Positions 29,236 through 38,558 of a stretch of 64,000 nt of DNA are shown one piece after another. The stretch covers positions 310,001-374,000 of the forward strand of contig JAPZLL010000014.1 in NCBI GenBank assembly GCA_036250225.1, read 5' to 3'. The translations under genes were made by a program, and so were the position numbers. The stretch comes from Cercophora sp. LCS_1 (lineage: Eukaryota; Ascomycota; Sordariomycetes; Sordariales; Lasiosphaeriaceae). Position 1 is the first letter of the stretch, and every line of letters begins with the position of its first letter. The notes beneath the pieces are model-generated. The model worked only from the letters and a program-made list of their open reading frames with translations, did not search any database and had not been told where the DNA came from.

Positions 29236-30417
29236 ATGCTGCGGCACATCTTGCGCCCCGTTCGAACAAGCTCGCGTGCCCTGATCCCCCCCCTCGCCCA
29301 CATCGCATCACCACCACCACGCCTCTCGCTCGTCACCCCCGCCGCGCGCAGCACAATGGCAACCGCCTGTTCGTCGTCTTCGCCCTCGCGCTTCGAAAAG
29401 ATACCATCCACCTCGATCCGCGTCCTCCGCTCCGTCGACTCGGTCCGCCGATGGCGCAAGCCCCACGTCCTCGACCACCGCTCTGTCGGTCTGGTCCCGA
29501 CCATGGGCGCCCTCCACGAGGGCCATCTCTCGCTGATCCGCGCCGCAGCCCGTGAGAACCACCACGTCGTGGTCAGCATCTACGTCAACCCGGCGCAGTT
29601 TGGCATCAAGGAGGATCTGGCCTCTTACCCCGTTACCTGGGCCGCTGATACCGAGATCCTGGCGAAGCTGGACCGTGAGTTGGCGGACGATGGGGCGAAT
29701 TTGGGGCATATCAGCGCTGTGTTTGCGCCGACGACAGCGGACATGTACCCGAGCGGCTTTCCGGGCCAGGAGGTGGACAGCAAGGGAAGCTTTGTGACCA
29801 TCACGCCGGTTGGCGAGGTGTTGGAGGGAGCGTCTAGGCCGACATTTTTCAGGGGCGTCGCCACAGTTTGCATGAAATTGTTCAATATCGTGCAGCCGGA
29901 TCGGGTGTATTTTGGGCAGAAGGATGTCCAGCAGACGGTGGTGATCAAGAGCATGGTGCGGGACTTTATGCTCCCCACCGAGGTTGTGATCGGGCTAACG
30001 ACGCGTGCCTCCGACGGGCTGGCGCTGAGCTCGAGGAACGTTTATCTTGGGGAGAGGAGGAGGAGGGTTGCTACGGTTCTGCACAATGCGCTCAGGGCTG
30101 CAGAGGATGCGTATGGCGGTGGTGCGCGGGATCGTGAGACCATTCTGGGTGCTGCGAAGAAGGTCACGGAGGATGTCCTGGCCGAGCAGATGGCATTGGC
30201 CCCTGAAAAGAGGGTCCAATTCGAGGTGGACTATGTCTCACTCGCGGATCCATCCTCAATGGAGGAGTTGACGGTGGTTGACCCGTCACGGGGCGGGATC
30301 TTGAGCGGCGCGGTGCGGATGCTCCCGGTTGAGGCGCCTCAAGAGGGCGAGGATCTCGGGCATAGCGGTGGTCCGCTGGTGAGGTTGATCGATAACATCA
30401 TTCTTCAGCCCAGTTAA
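29236..30417 (+). CDS. PAN6: Pantoate--beta-alanine ligase (pantothenate synthetase)
   Basis: ATP-dependent condensation of pantoate and beta-alanine to pantothenate, the precursor of coenzyme A. The intronless gene encodes 393 residues. An N-terminal extension of about 55 residues is rich in Arg, Ser and Pro without acidic residues, so mitochondrial import is possible; Met41 is an alternative start that would leave a cytosolic form. The core shows VPTMGALHEGHLSL (HIGH-type nucleotide motif, His94/His97), SIYVNPAQF, FFRGVATVCMKLFNIVQPDRVYFGQKDVQQ and LALSSRNVYL, all diagnostic of PanC. A 20-residue insertion after PVTWAADTEIL (DRELADDGANLGHIS) is typical of fungal forms. Catalytic motifs appear intact. 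Confidence 0.95.
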   Translation: MLRHILRPVRTSSRALIPPLAHIASPPPRLSLVTPAARSTMATACSSSSPSRFEKIPSTSIRVLRSVDSVRRWRKPHVLDHRSVGLVPTMGALHEGHLSLIRAAARENHHVVVSIYVNPAQFGIKEDLASYPVTWAADTEILAKLDRELADDGANLGHISAVFAPTTADMYPSGFPGQEVDSKGSFVTITPVGEVLEGASRPTFFRGVATVCMKLFNIVQPDRVYFGQKDVQQTVVIKSMVRDFMLPTEVVIGLTTRASDGLALSSRNVYLGERRRRVATVLHNALRAAEDAYGGGARDRETILGAAKKVTEDVLAEQMALAPEKRVQFEVDYVSLADPSSMEELTVVDPSRGGILSGAVRMLPVEAPQEGEDLGHSGGPLVRLIDNIILQPS

Positions 30418-30714
30418 GGTTGTGTACCTGGAATTTCTGTATCAAAAGTTGGTCGCATGGCTTGGCGCATGGAGGAAGATCTGCCTTGGCGTGCATTGGC
30501 TGCAAGCCTTAGAGCAGAGCAGGGTAGGCTTTTTGAATCTTACTGGAAGGAAACATGCATGGCGATATATAGAATTGTGCTATTACCAAGCGGGTCGCGT
30601 GCCTTGCACTTGCAGGGCGGCTTCATCCACCACACATACATACACATGTCCTATGTACACATCATATTACGAATACATCCTTCAACCTCTCACCAGTTAT
30701 ACAACCACGCGAAC

Positions 30715-31605
30715 CTAGGCACTCAACCGAGCTACCCGACTCCGTCGAACAGCAACCGGAATGGTCCCAGCGACACCCCCAAAGCTCCCATCAGCCTGCG
30801 GCGTCGTCTCACCCCCATCAACAGCAACGACCCCCTGAACACCCCCAAAACTCCCCTCCTTCGCCGGAGCAGCAACAACCTCTACAACGGGCGCCGCCTC
30901 CACCACAGCCCCATTCGTAGCCCCCTGACTAGGCGTCGGCGGCGTCCCAGCAACAGTCCCATTCCCATTCCCAGCTTGTCCCCCAACAACCCGATTCCTC
31001 GAATTCGCTCCCACATTCGGCCCACCCGCCGGAGCCGGCGCAAGCACAAAATCAACACAGCTCTCATACGTCTGCTTAGCATCGGTCCCCAGCCACCACC
31101 ACTGCAAGACACAATCACCAGCCTGCTTGCACGCCGCCTGGACCTCCTTGCCGGCTTCGCCAGTCGGAAGCGTGACGCCAAAAGCGGTATTGTTGGCCGG
31201 CATCTCGGCGAGCTTTTCGTCAGCGTAGGTGTCAAAGAAGAGCAAGATGCCGCCGACAATCTTGTTGGTGGACGTCTGGACGATGGAGACGTTGGCGGGC
31301 CCCTCGTGCGGGATCGTCAGGGCGACTTCGATGACGACGACTTGGCCGAGGGAGAAAGTTTGGACCTTGTCCGTGTTGTCCTCGAACATGGCACCGCGGC
31401 AGAGGCCGACGTTACATGCTGAAGAGGCGGGCTTGACTTCCTCGAGGGCAATGGTTCCGTCGCCTAGGACGGTGTTGACGGCTGCTTGGCCGCAGGCTGC
31501 TAGCATTGCTGGGCCTGGGAGACGGGCTGGGGGCCAGGTGATGTTGCCATGGGCTGAGACCAGGGTTGCCGCAAAGGCGGCGACGGCGAGGAGTGTGCTT
31601 TTCAT
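30715..31605 (-). CDS. Secreted LPMO-like protein (AA16-type)
   Basis: Likely copper-dependent polysaccharide monooxygenase or relative. The intronless gene encodes 296 residues. The signal peptide is 18 residues (MKSTLLAVAAFAATLVSA), and cleavage exposes His19 at the mature N-terminus (HGNITWPPAR), the first ligand of the copper histidine brace. A second His in IPHEGPANVSIV is the probable other brace ligand, and QTYESC may carry the axial Tyr. Cysteines in AACGQ, SACNVGLC, AACKQAGDC and YESCVDF fit the family. From about residue 190 a Gly/Asn/Thr/Val-rich tail with two SFGGV-type repeats follows; no carbohydrate-binding module or clear GPI signal is seen. Assignment to AA16 rather than another H-starting family is from recall and less sure than the LPMO-like fold. 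Confidence 0.72.
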   Translation of the reverse strand: MKSTLLAVAAFAATLVSAHGNITWPPARLPGPAMLAACGQAAVNTVLGDGTIALEEVKPASSACNVGLCRGAMFEDNTDKVQTFSLGQVVVIEVALTIPHEGPANVSIVQTSTNKIVGGILLFFDTYADEKLAEMPANNTAFGVTLPTGEAGKEVQAACKQAGDCVLQWWWLGTDAKQTYESCVDFVLAPAPAGGPNVGANSRNRVVGGQAGNGNGTVAGTPPTPSQGATNGAVVEAAPVVEVVAAPAKEGSFGGVQGVVAVDGGETTPQADGSFGGVAGTIPVAVRRSRVARLSA

Positions 31606-31922
31606 TTTTTTTCGTATTTCTTTCCAGATCCTGCTGATAATAAATCAAGATATTAAAAATGTGCCTGAGATTTTCTTGGCGAAGAAGAAGAAAAGGAGTG
31701 ACCGGCACTGGCAGGAGCGTGAAAAGGAGAAACAAGCACAGCTGGGCATGTATAAAGAGCGGCGGATGCCGGGTTGTTTATGATTCCTACGGTAGGCTAC
31801 TTGACATGTCTCTCCACGGCGTCTATTGTGTGGCTGAGACCCCCCTCGAGCGCCGCGGAGGAGACCCAATCCGAAATAGGGAGTGGTCTCGTCAACTGCT
31901 CCCCGGCCGGCCGCATCTCGCT

Positions 31923-31971
31923 CTAGTGTTGCGAAACTACACTACCCGGCCGCTTCCTAGTGTTGCGAAAC
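31923..31971. repeat. Two copies of a 15-mer (CTAGTGTTGCGAAAC)
   Basis: Perfect direct repeats at 31923-31937 and 31957-31971. The first copy also forms TAGTGT...ACACTA, a short inverted repeat. The spacing of 34 bp suggests paired protein-binding sites or the remains of a transposon end. Confidence 0.6.
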
Positions 31972-32103
31972 GTCCCAGGTCGGAGGTTCTTGGCATGCGT
32001 GGCTTCCGGGGGGTTTGACGTGCAAGCGGTTTGAGGATCGTCAGCTGGGGTCGGTGCAATGGCCTGTCGCCCAACCATTCCGGGTGGCCGAGAGGGTTTT
32101 CGC

Positions 32104-32128
32104 AAAAAGGCCACCAATAGGCCTTTTT
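32104..32128. repeat. Perfect 9-bp hairpin with T tail
   Basis: AAAAAGGCC, a 7-nt loop, then GGCCTTTTT and a further T. The base composition would form a stable stem in RNA. It lies between the POP4 stop and the LPMO promoter; its role is unknown. Confidence 0.6.
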
Positions 32129-32596
32129 TGAGGGATCTCGGACCATGATTCTCTGGGTGGTGGTCGCTCTGCAGAGCCTCAGTGTAAATGCCGACCCCAA
32201 GATCTCAGTGCCAAGCCATAACGACCAAGATCTACCCCCTGTCTCGGCTGGAAGCACCCTCACCCTGAAGAGTCTCACACTCTCGCTCAGGTCCCCTGAT
32301 GGTATGACGACAGTCGGTAGACGCTACTCCGGACAGAATTGGCATAGTTACACGATCATGGGAATTTGGGCGGGCTACTCTCCCGTGGGGTCTTTTCGCT
32401 CGCACATTAGCCTGGGACCTGACGATTCGGAATGCCCCGTGCCAACCTACCCCTTCAATGGCGATCATGTCTCCTGTATAGTGACGGCTGTCAATACTCC
32501 GTTGGTATTCTTAGTGTGGCTGTCATCGTTCGGTCGCTGTCAACTATGATGTGTGTCGAACGTGGCGCTGATCCAGACCAGCTGCACCACAGCATC

Positions 32597-33313
32597 TCAC
32601 AGTATCTTGGAGAAATGCGACCTGAACTTTTTGGATGCGCGGTCCGCCGACCGGAACTGGAACTGCTCCCCGTGGAGCTCGACCACCATGCTCTTCAGTT
32701 GATCCTGCTTGGCAGCCTGTGGTTGCTGATCTCCCTTGGTTGGTGGCGGGACTTCGAACCGAAACACAGTGCCCTCCTTTGGTACGAGTTTCACCTTGTT
32801 CTTTCTCGTGATAACCTCAAACGCAAACTTGGAGTCCTTGATCACGATTCCCTTGATGCCCACCCGACTAACACAGACGCTGCGGACGACCTCGAGCTCG
32901 GCACCGTGAAAGTCGGCGCTGGTCAACTTGGCCGCTGCGCCCTCGCCTCCGGTATATATCTCGTTGCCCAGCACTTCATGAATGTATCCAAGCCAGAGAT
33001 TGTGCAATGGCTCAAACAAGGCGTACTTCTGTCCCTCCCGCGGGACATCGTAGAGTCCCCGCCTACGTCGCTCGGCTGCTGAGAGAGGTTTTGGCTTCAA
33101 GACCTTCTTGCGTTGTTCTCGTTTCTTCTCGCGGGTTCGTCGCCTCGCTGCCCGACCGTCGTTTGGTGGGGGTGAGGATGGTCGCAAGAAAAGTGGGCGT
33201 TGCTGGACTTTTTCTGTGAAGATTCGGTTCGCTTCATCTGCGTCAAACGCTTTCGCGAGCAGAGCAGCTGCAATTGACTGTTCCTTTTTGCCTTTCGGCT
33301 CCATGTTGACCAT
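32597..33313 (-). CDS. POP4: RNase P/MRP protein subunit Pop4 (Rpp29)
   Basis: Protein subunit shared by nuclear RNase P (tRNA 5' maturation) and RNase MRP (pre-rRNA cleavage). The start was placed at the ATG at 33313, giving 238 residues (MVNMEPKGKKEQ; a second Met lies three codons on). The N-terminal part has FTEKVQQRPLFLRPSSPP and a strongly basic stretch (RRRTREKKREQRKKVLKPK). The C-terminal Sm-like barrel shows YALFEPLHNLWLGYIHEVLG, GAELEVVRSVCVSRVGIKG, SKFAFEVITRKNKVKLVPKEG and TVFRFEV, the diagnostic Rpp29 blocks. The frame remains open for 92 codons upstream, but that part lacks family resemblance and is probably 5' UTR. An acidic-free tail ending FSKIL closes the protein. Confidence 0.92.
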   Translation of the reverse strand: MVNMEPKGKKEQSIAAALLAKAFDADEANRIFTEKVQQRPLFLRPSSPPPNDGRAARRRTREKKREQRKKVLKPKPLSAAERRRRGLYDVPREGQKYALFEPLHNLWLGYIHEVLGNEIYTGGEGAAAKLTSADFHGAELEVVRSVCVSRVGIKGIVIKDSKFAFEVITRKNKVKLVPKEGTVFRFEVPPPTKGDQQPQAAKQDQLKSMVVELHGEQFQFRSADRASKKFRSHFSKIL

Positions 33314-33931
33314 GTTTACTTCCGCGACGTGGTATTTCAAAGGATGCCGATATCCGTGTGCGTGAAGCTCCACGGTGAAATATTGGCGGGTGTTGAAAGA
33401 TGGAATTTTCAGATGCCTCGAGTTCCACAGATCGCGAAGCGGCTCATAGCCTGAACCTTGTGCTATCGCAGCGACCGTGGGGCTCTCAGGTGCGCCTTGC
33501 TGTCTTCGGCTAACCTCGGCTCCACAAACCCACTGTACCCCGTGGGAGCGGGCTTGGCAGGCGGCGTCAGCACCAATTGAACCCTGCAAGCATCATCTCC
33601 AGGCACGAGCCGGGCTCAATGGACCACGCCAGGACTCTTTCATCATGGAAAAGCTCCCCGCATGCGCCGAGTGGACCTCGGATACAATGTTCGAGCTTCA
33701 ACTCGACATGCAACAGTTACGCGACTCTGCATCTGCTTTGACGGCGCCCTCGTTCCTAGAACCCACCAGGCCTTGACCATATTGTGACGCTCGTGTCTGG
33801 CATTCCAATAAAGGCTTTGCGCGCCCAATTCGAGTTATCGGCAGTGACGGAAAGTTGGCGCGATCTTGACCTCGAGCGCGCCACTGATACCAACTTCGAT
33901 ACGATCGCGACCGAAACTCTACGCCCAAATC
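33314..33931. other. Divergent promoter region, POP4 / acyltransferase
   Basis: 618 bp between two start codons. The frame upstream of POP4 stays open in this region without family resemblance. No other feature recognised. Confidence 0.55.
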
Positions 33932-36624
33932 ATGGCTGACGGGCGCGGCTCCCGCGACCCGCGCGACTCGGCGCCGGACCTGCGCATTCTAGGCGATCAG
34001 ATCACCCTTCAGCCCAGTGGCTTTGTGGAGCGGCGGCGCGATGAGAAAGAGGAGGCATTGATGAAGAACATGGCACGGTTTCGCTCTGAACCGTTGCAGT
34101 ACGTGACTTAGCATCCCGAACTCCAGTTCTCCCTTTTTGTTCTGCATCACTCCCCCAAGCCATCGCCATGGCGGCCCCCGTCAGCACAGCACCCTCGGCC
34201 ATCTCGTTTGTGCCATCAACTGACCCAACATGGTCCAGGTTCCTCCGCGAAGTGTCTCTCTACGTCTCCGGCACCGGCTGGCGTGCATACGATGATGTCG
34301 TCGGACAGCCCATCTTTTACTCGGGGTTCTCCGAGCATATCAAGTCCGAGGTGATGTCGGCCACGCTGCTCCAGACCAAAATCTCCCAGCTCGCCGACAT
34401 GCGAATTGCCGTGGAAGAAAAGGAGGGGCTGCTCAACAAAAATGAAAAGGACTTCCAGGCAAAACGTGCCCAGCGTCGTGCAGTGCTCGTACAGAGCCTA
34501 CAAGAGGTGGCCGAGAACCTAACGGACAACATGATCTGCAAATTTGAGAGCAAGACGTTCATCAGGTCGGCATACTACTTAGTCACACAGCTGCTGCTGC
34601 GAGCATACCACCAAGGTATTCACGTTTCAAGCGAGGAGGTGCTACGACTGCGGAACGTAGCCGAGGAAGCGGCGAGGAAAAAACAGAGCATAATATTCTT
34701 GCCATGCCACCGGTCACACGTCGACTACGTCTCACTGCAGCTGCTCTGCTACCGATTGGGGCTCGCACTCCCTGTGGTCGTTGCAGGCGATAATCTGAAC
34801 TTTCCGCTGGTCGGGAGCTTTCTGCAACACGCCGGCGCCATGTACATCCGTCGGTCTTTTGGAGATGACCAACTGTACACAACACTCGTCCAGGCGTATA
34901 TCGATGTGCTCCTCCAGGGCGGCTACAACTTCGAATGCTTCATCGAGGGTGGCCGGTCACGCACGGGAAAACTGTTGCCGCCAAAGTTCGGTATCCTCAG
35001 CTTTGTTTTGGACAGTCTTCTCTCCGGCCGAGTGGACGATGCCATCATTTGCCCAGTAAGTACACAGTATGACAAGGTCGTCGAGACCGAGGGTTATGTA
35101 ACAGAACTGCTTGGCGTCCCCAAGAAAAAGGAAAACCTTGCCGACTTTTTGTCCGGCGGCTCAAGTGTTCTTTCGCTTCGCCTCGGTCGAGTTGACGTGC
35201 GGTTCCACGAGCCATGGAGTCTCAGAGGCTTCATCAACGACCAGATCACAAGATTCTCCAAAGTTCCGTCGGCTATCAACATTGACTGGAGGGATACCAA
35301 GAACGCCGTGGTCCGTCAGAAGCTACTGCGGACGCTCGGCTACAAAGTCCTTGCCGACATTAACGACGTGTCCGTTGTGATGCCAACAGCCCTCATCGGC
35401 ACAGTCCTGCTCACGCTTCGGGGCCGAGGCGTCGGGAGAACAGAGCTGATCCGGCGTGTCGAGTGGCTGACAGACCGAGTGCGGGCAAAGGGAGGACGTG
35501 TGGCTCATTTTGGCTCAGCACCGCTCTCTGATGTCATAGAACGTGGTCTTGATGTTCTCGGGAAGGACCTCGTAGGTGTGATCAATGGGCTAGCGGAGCC
35601 AACATACTACGCGGTTGATCGCTTCCAGCTGTCGTTCTACCGCAACATGACCATCCACCTCTTCATCTCAGAGGCCCTCGTTGCGGCGGCTCTATACACA
35701 AAGGTGAAGCAAGGAGGCGGCCCTTCGATCCAAGACATCAGCTACCAAGATCTCCACGACCAGGTACTCTTCCTTTCGTCTCTATTCCGTGGCGAGTTCA
35801 TCTACTCCGGTGAAGGGTTGGCTATAAACCTCGAAAAGACGCTTGCGGGCCTAGAGGCAGACAACGTCATCCACATCGAGAAGGACGAAGAGGGGAATAT
35901 CACCAAGATTGGTCTATCAGACGCCGAAAGAGCGGCAGGTCGAGAAAACTACGACTTTTACTGCTTCTTGATCTGGCCCTTCATTGAAGCCAGTTGGCTC
36001 GCCGCCGTCTCGCTATTGGGTCTCACCCCGCCCCTGGAACAAAAAGACGACATCTGGATCCAAGTCTCCAAATGCCACGACAGCGCTCAATTAGTAACTC
36101 CCCCTTCTATCTCCGTCACGGTAAAACCTGACTAACATCCTCCCCAGCTCGGCAAAACCCTCTACCACCAAGGCGACCTAAGCTACTTTGAAGCCGTCAA
36201 CAAAGAAACGCTCAAAAATTCGTACCAGCGCTTCGAGGAAGAAGGCATCATCCAAGTCGTCCGCTCCAAAGACCCCCGCATCCCGCCCCGTCTCCGCCTG
36301 GCACCAGAGTGGCGCCCAGGCCGGGACGAAGTGACGGGCAACCTGGTCGCCACTGGCAGGCTCTGGGACTTCACCGAAAAGATTGCGTCGAGCCGACGCG
36401 AGGGCAAGAATCGCCGGGACGGCGCTACAGTTAGCACACGTGTCGTTAAACTGACGGACGATCTTGGCCAGAAGCTGTTTGTGGACGCGGTGAAGCAGCA
36501 AGACGGAAAGGGCAAGAAGGGCGGGGCACCGCCCCGGCTGAGTCGCGAGGAGGCGCTGAGCTTGGACAAGTCGGTCAAGGAGCGAAAGAGGAGGCGGAGA
36601 CTGGAGAACAGGGCGCACTTGTGA
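33932..36624 (+). CDS. PlsB-type acyltransferase (GPAT/DHAPAT-like) with PTS1-like AHL end
   Basis: Acylates glycerol-3-phosphate or dihydroxyacetone phosphate at sn-1. Exons 33932-34098, 34239-36093 and 36148-36624 give 832 residues. The first junction (CA|GTACGT...GGTCCAG|GTTC) joins RFRSEPLQ to FLREVSLYVSGTGW; the ATG at 34168 lies in the intron and is not the start. The four acyltransferase blocks are present: HRSHVDYV (His213, Asp218), GAMYIRRSFGDD, FIEGGRSRTGK and CPVSTQYDK. The C-terminal region is basic (KERKRRRRLENRAHL). The final tripeptide AHL fits the PTS1 pattern [SAC]-[KRH]-[LM], pointing to peroxisomal import, as for animal GNPAT, which starts ether-lipid synthesis. Substrate choice cannot be read from the sequence. 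The 54-nt last intron has a CTAAC branch site. Confidence 0.9.
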
Positions 36625-37047
36625 GCTGCAGTGTGCGCTTGCTTCTAGTGAGGGGTCTCGGGGAAGCTTTCGGAAATGTTTATACGCCGAGAAACGGTTC
36701 AAGTTGTCATCATTTACAAGTGTAGATAGGGGATGAGGCTGAGTATTGGCCTGGGGGTTACAACGGGCGGTTGAGTGCATTAGACATACAGCTCTTGGGT
36801 CTCGGCATTGTTGATCTTCGATGGTGTATACTGAACTTGGATCTTGATGGCATATGCACAATACAGACTTGGCCACATACGGGATAATGGAGGGGGTTGC
36901 GTTCTGATTCAATAGACTGAGGAGCCTCCCGTCTGCACGTCAGGGAAAAGTGGCGGAGGTCTAGACCCAGCGGCCTGGGTTCAATAGTTGTACGTAAAGG
37001 ACATCGTGTACACCTGCATGAAGCTGTGCATGACGGTCTCATGATGT
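36625..37047. other. Convergent intergenic region
   Basis: A 423-bp tail-to-tail spacer between the acyltransferase gene and ASA1. Probably both 3' UTRs; nothing else recognised. Confidence 0.6.
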
Positions 37048-38558
37048 CTAAAATACTTTCCAAAGACTAACCTTTCCGTCTTTGCTCCCGGCCGCGAGCC
37101 AGTGTTCAGCCTTCGCCTGAAGCTTACGCTTGTCCCGGACTGATAGTTCAACAAGCTTCGGGATCATTCCTAGACTTGTCTCGTCCCGCTGCTGAACATC
37201 ACTAGCAGACGCGGCAACGGCGGTACCCGCCCCCGGCTTATCATCAAGCTTTTGGGCAGGATCTTGTTCCCCGCAGACCGCGGCAAGCGCAACGGCATAG
37301 CACCCCGCCTGATGCCATTTCAAAACCGCTACCTCTTTCAGCGTTTTTGTCGAGTAGACGCGCACTTTTGAGTCCCAGCCGCCAGTAGCAAAAATGCGGC
37401 CGTCGGATCGCACCCGGAGGCTCTGTTGCCCTGAGTGCTTCGTGTTGACAACCTTGACCGGCTCGGTTGTCACTCGGGCCTCGTGTGCACCTGCATTAGT
37501 GGTTTGGGGTGTATTGCTTGTGGGGACATCTCGATTCCCCGCCAGCGGCGCCGACAGGAGAGATGTCTGCGCGATGGTGGTCTTAGCACCGGCATTTTCT
37601 TGGCTTTCGGTTATTGTTTCCTCGGGCGGTCTCAATGTCCGTTCCGCAGCATCGAGAGGGGAGCCGCGCGATGGGGCCGGCTGTGGAAGTGGATGCTTCG
37701 CAATGACCGGGTCGGCGCTCGACGTGAGAAAGAATTCTCTGTGCGGGGCGACATCCAATGAGAGAATCGGCTGTGAGTGTGACTTTGCCTGATACTGAAC
37801 GGTCCAGCCGGTCTGCGGGCTGAGCTGAGCAACGATTGCGGCACCGTTTTCGTAGCCGGCAACAAGAGTTAGAGACTTGGCGATGTATGATAGCGATAGT
37901 GCCATTACCATGCCGTTCTTTTCCCCGAGTTTCACCGTGTGGCGACGCTCTTGCCTTGGTAAGTGGAAGATATCGATCTGACAGTCAGTTCCGCAACTGC
38001 ATGGGAGGCTGAGCGAAACTTACCGCCTCAGAAGCAAGAGTATTGGGGACGGCTACCAGTATCTCAGACGATTCTGTATGGTCCCAAGATGCGGGGCAGT
38101 GAGAAAAGGAGCAAAAATTCATGGTGTTGATCTCCAGCATATGCAGCAGCCATGGTTGGGGGCGGGACACTGGGGACGGGTCTAGGGGGAGAGTAGTGCT
38201 CAACCCGCTCTCGTCGTCAATACCAAGCCGCCAGACAATGAGTTTATTGTCTCTGCCATGCCTATCCAGAGTTAGTCGCTGCGGATAACCTGCGATTCCC
38301 CAGAAGTCTAGACCAACCAAGACCAACTTACGTTATGACTCTATCACGACCCCAGTCAGCAAGCCCTAGAATGGCATTCGTGTGGGCTTGCCAGACAGCT
38401 CTAGGGCGAAAGATGGTGAGGTCCCACGCAACCACAAAGCCGTCGGCGTCACCAGTCAGGAGCCGCTCATTGCCGTGAACGAATGCTGCAGCGTGGACCG
38501 AAGCCTTGTGGCCGCGCAGGATATACGCGGGCTGTGCAGGCCTCCCATCGGCCGCCAT
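37048..38558 (-). CDS. ASA1: ASTRA-associated protein 1, WD40 repeat protein
   Basis: Asa1 is a WD-repeat partner of the ASTRA/TTT complex, which supports assembly of PIKK kinases such as TOR. Exons 38558-38332, 38261-38024 and 37977-37048 encode 464 residues. The first ATG is at 38558 (MAADGRPAQPAYILRGHKASVHAA); the in-frame codon at 38573 is TTG. WD-type blocks are LLTGDADGFVVAWDL, DRVITHGRDNKLIVWRL, LVAGYENGAAIVAQL, PILSLDVAPHREFFLTSSAD, IFATGGWDSKVRVYS and WLAAGSKDGKVSLWKVF at the end. A low-complexity insertion of about 70 residues (about 260-330) separates repeats. The splice junctions AC|G and GCG|ATC keep the frame. Assignment comes from the repeat layout and end motif shared with fungal Asa1. 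Confidence 0.87.

Larger units (their letters stand above)
31606..32596. other. Gene-free region with small repeats
   Basis: About 1 kb between two minus-strand genes. It holds the repeated 15-mer at 31923 and 31957 and the hairpin at 32104-32128. No supported coding sequence was seen. Confidence 0.6.

Noticed and set aside
30457..31422. 321-codon plus-strand frame opposite the LPMO-like gene
   Set aside because: It is antisense to a gene with a clear signal peptide and N-terminal His; its translation is low-complexity Pro/Ser/Arg.
33314..33589. 92-codon N-terminal extension of Pop4
   Set aside because: The frame is open, but it lacks resemblance to Pop4 N-termini, and two closely spaced ATGs at 33313 and 33304 fit the family length.
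34168..34238. ATG at 34168 as start of the acyltransferase
   Set aside because: This segment lies within intron 1. An upstream exon at 33932-34098 joins in frame directly to the conserved FLREVSLYVSG.
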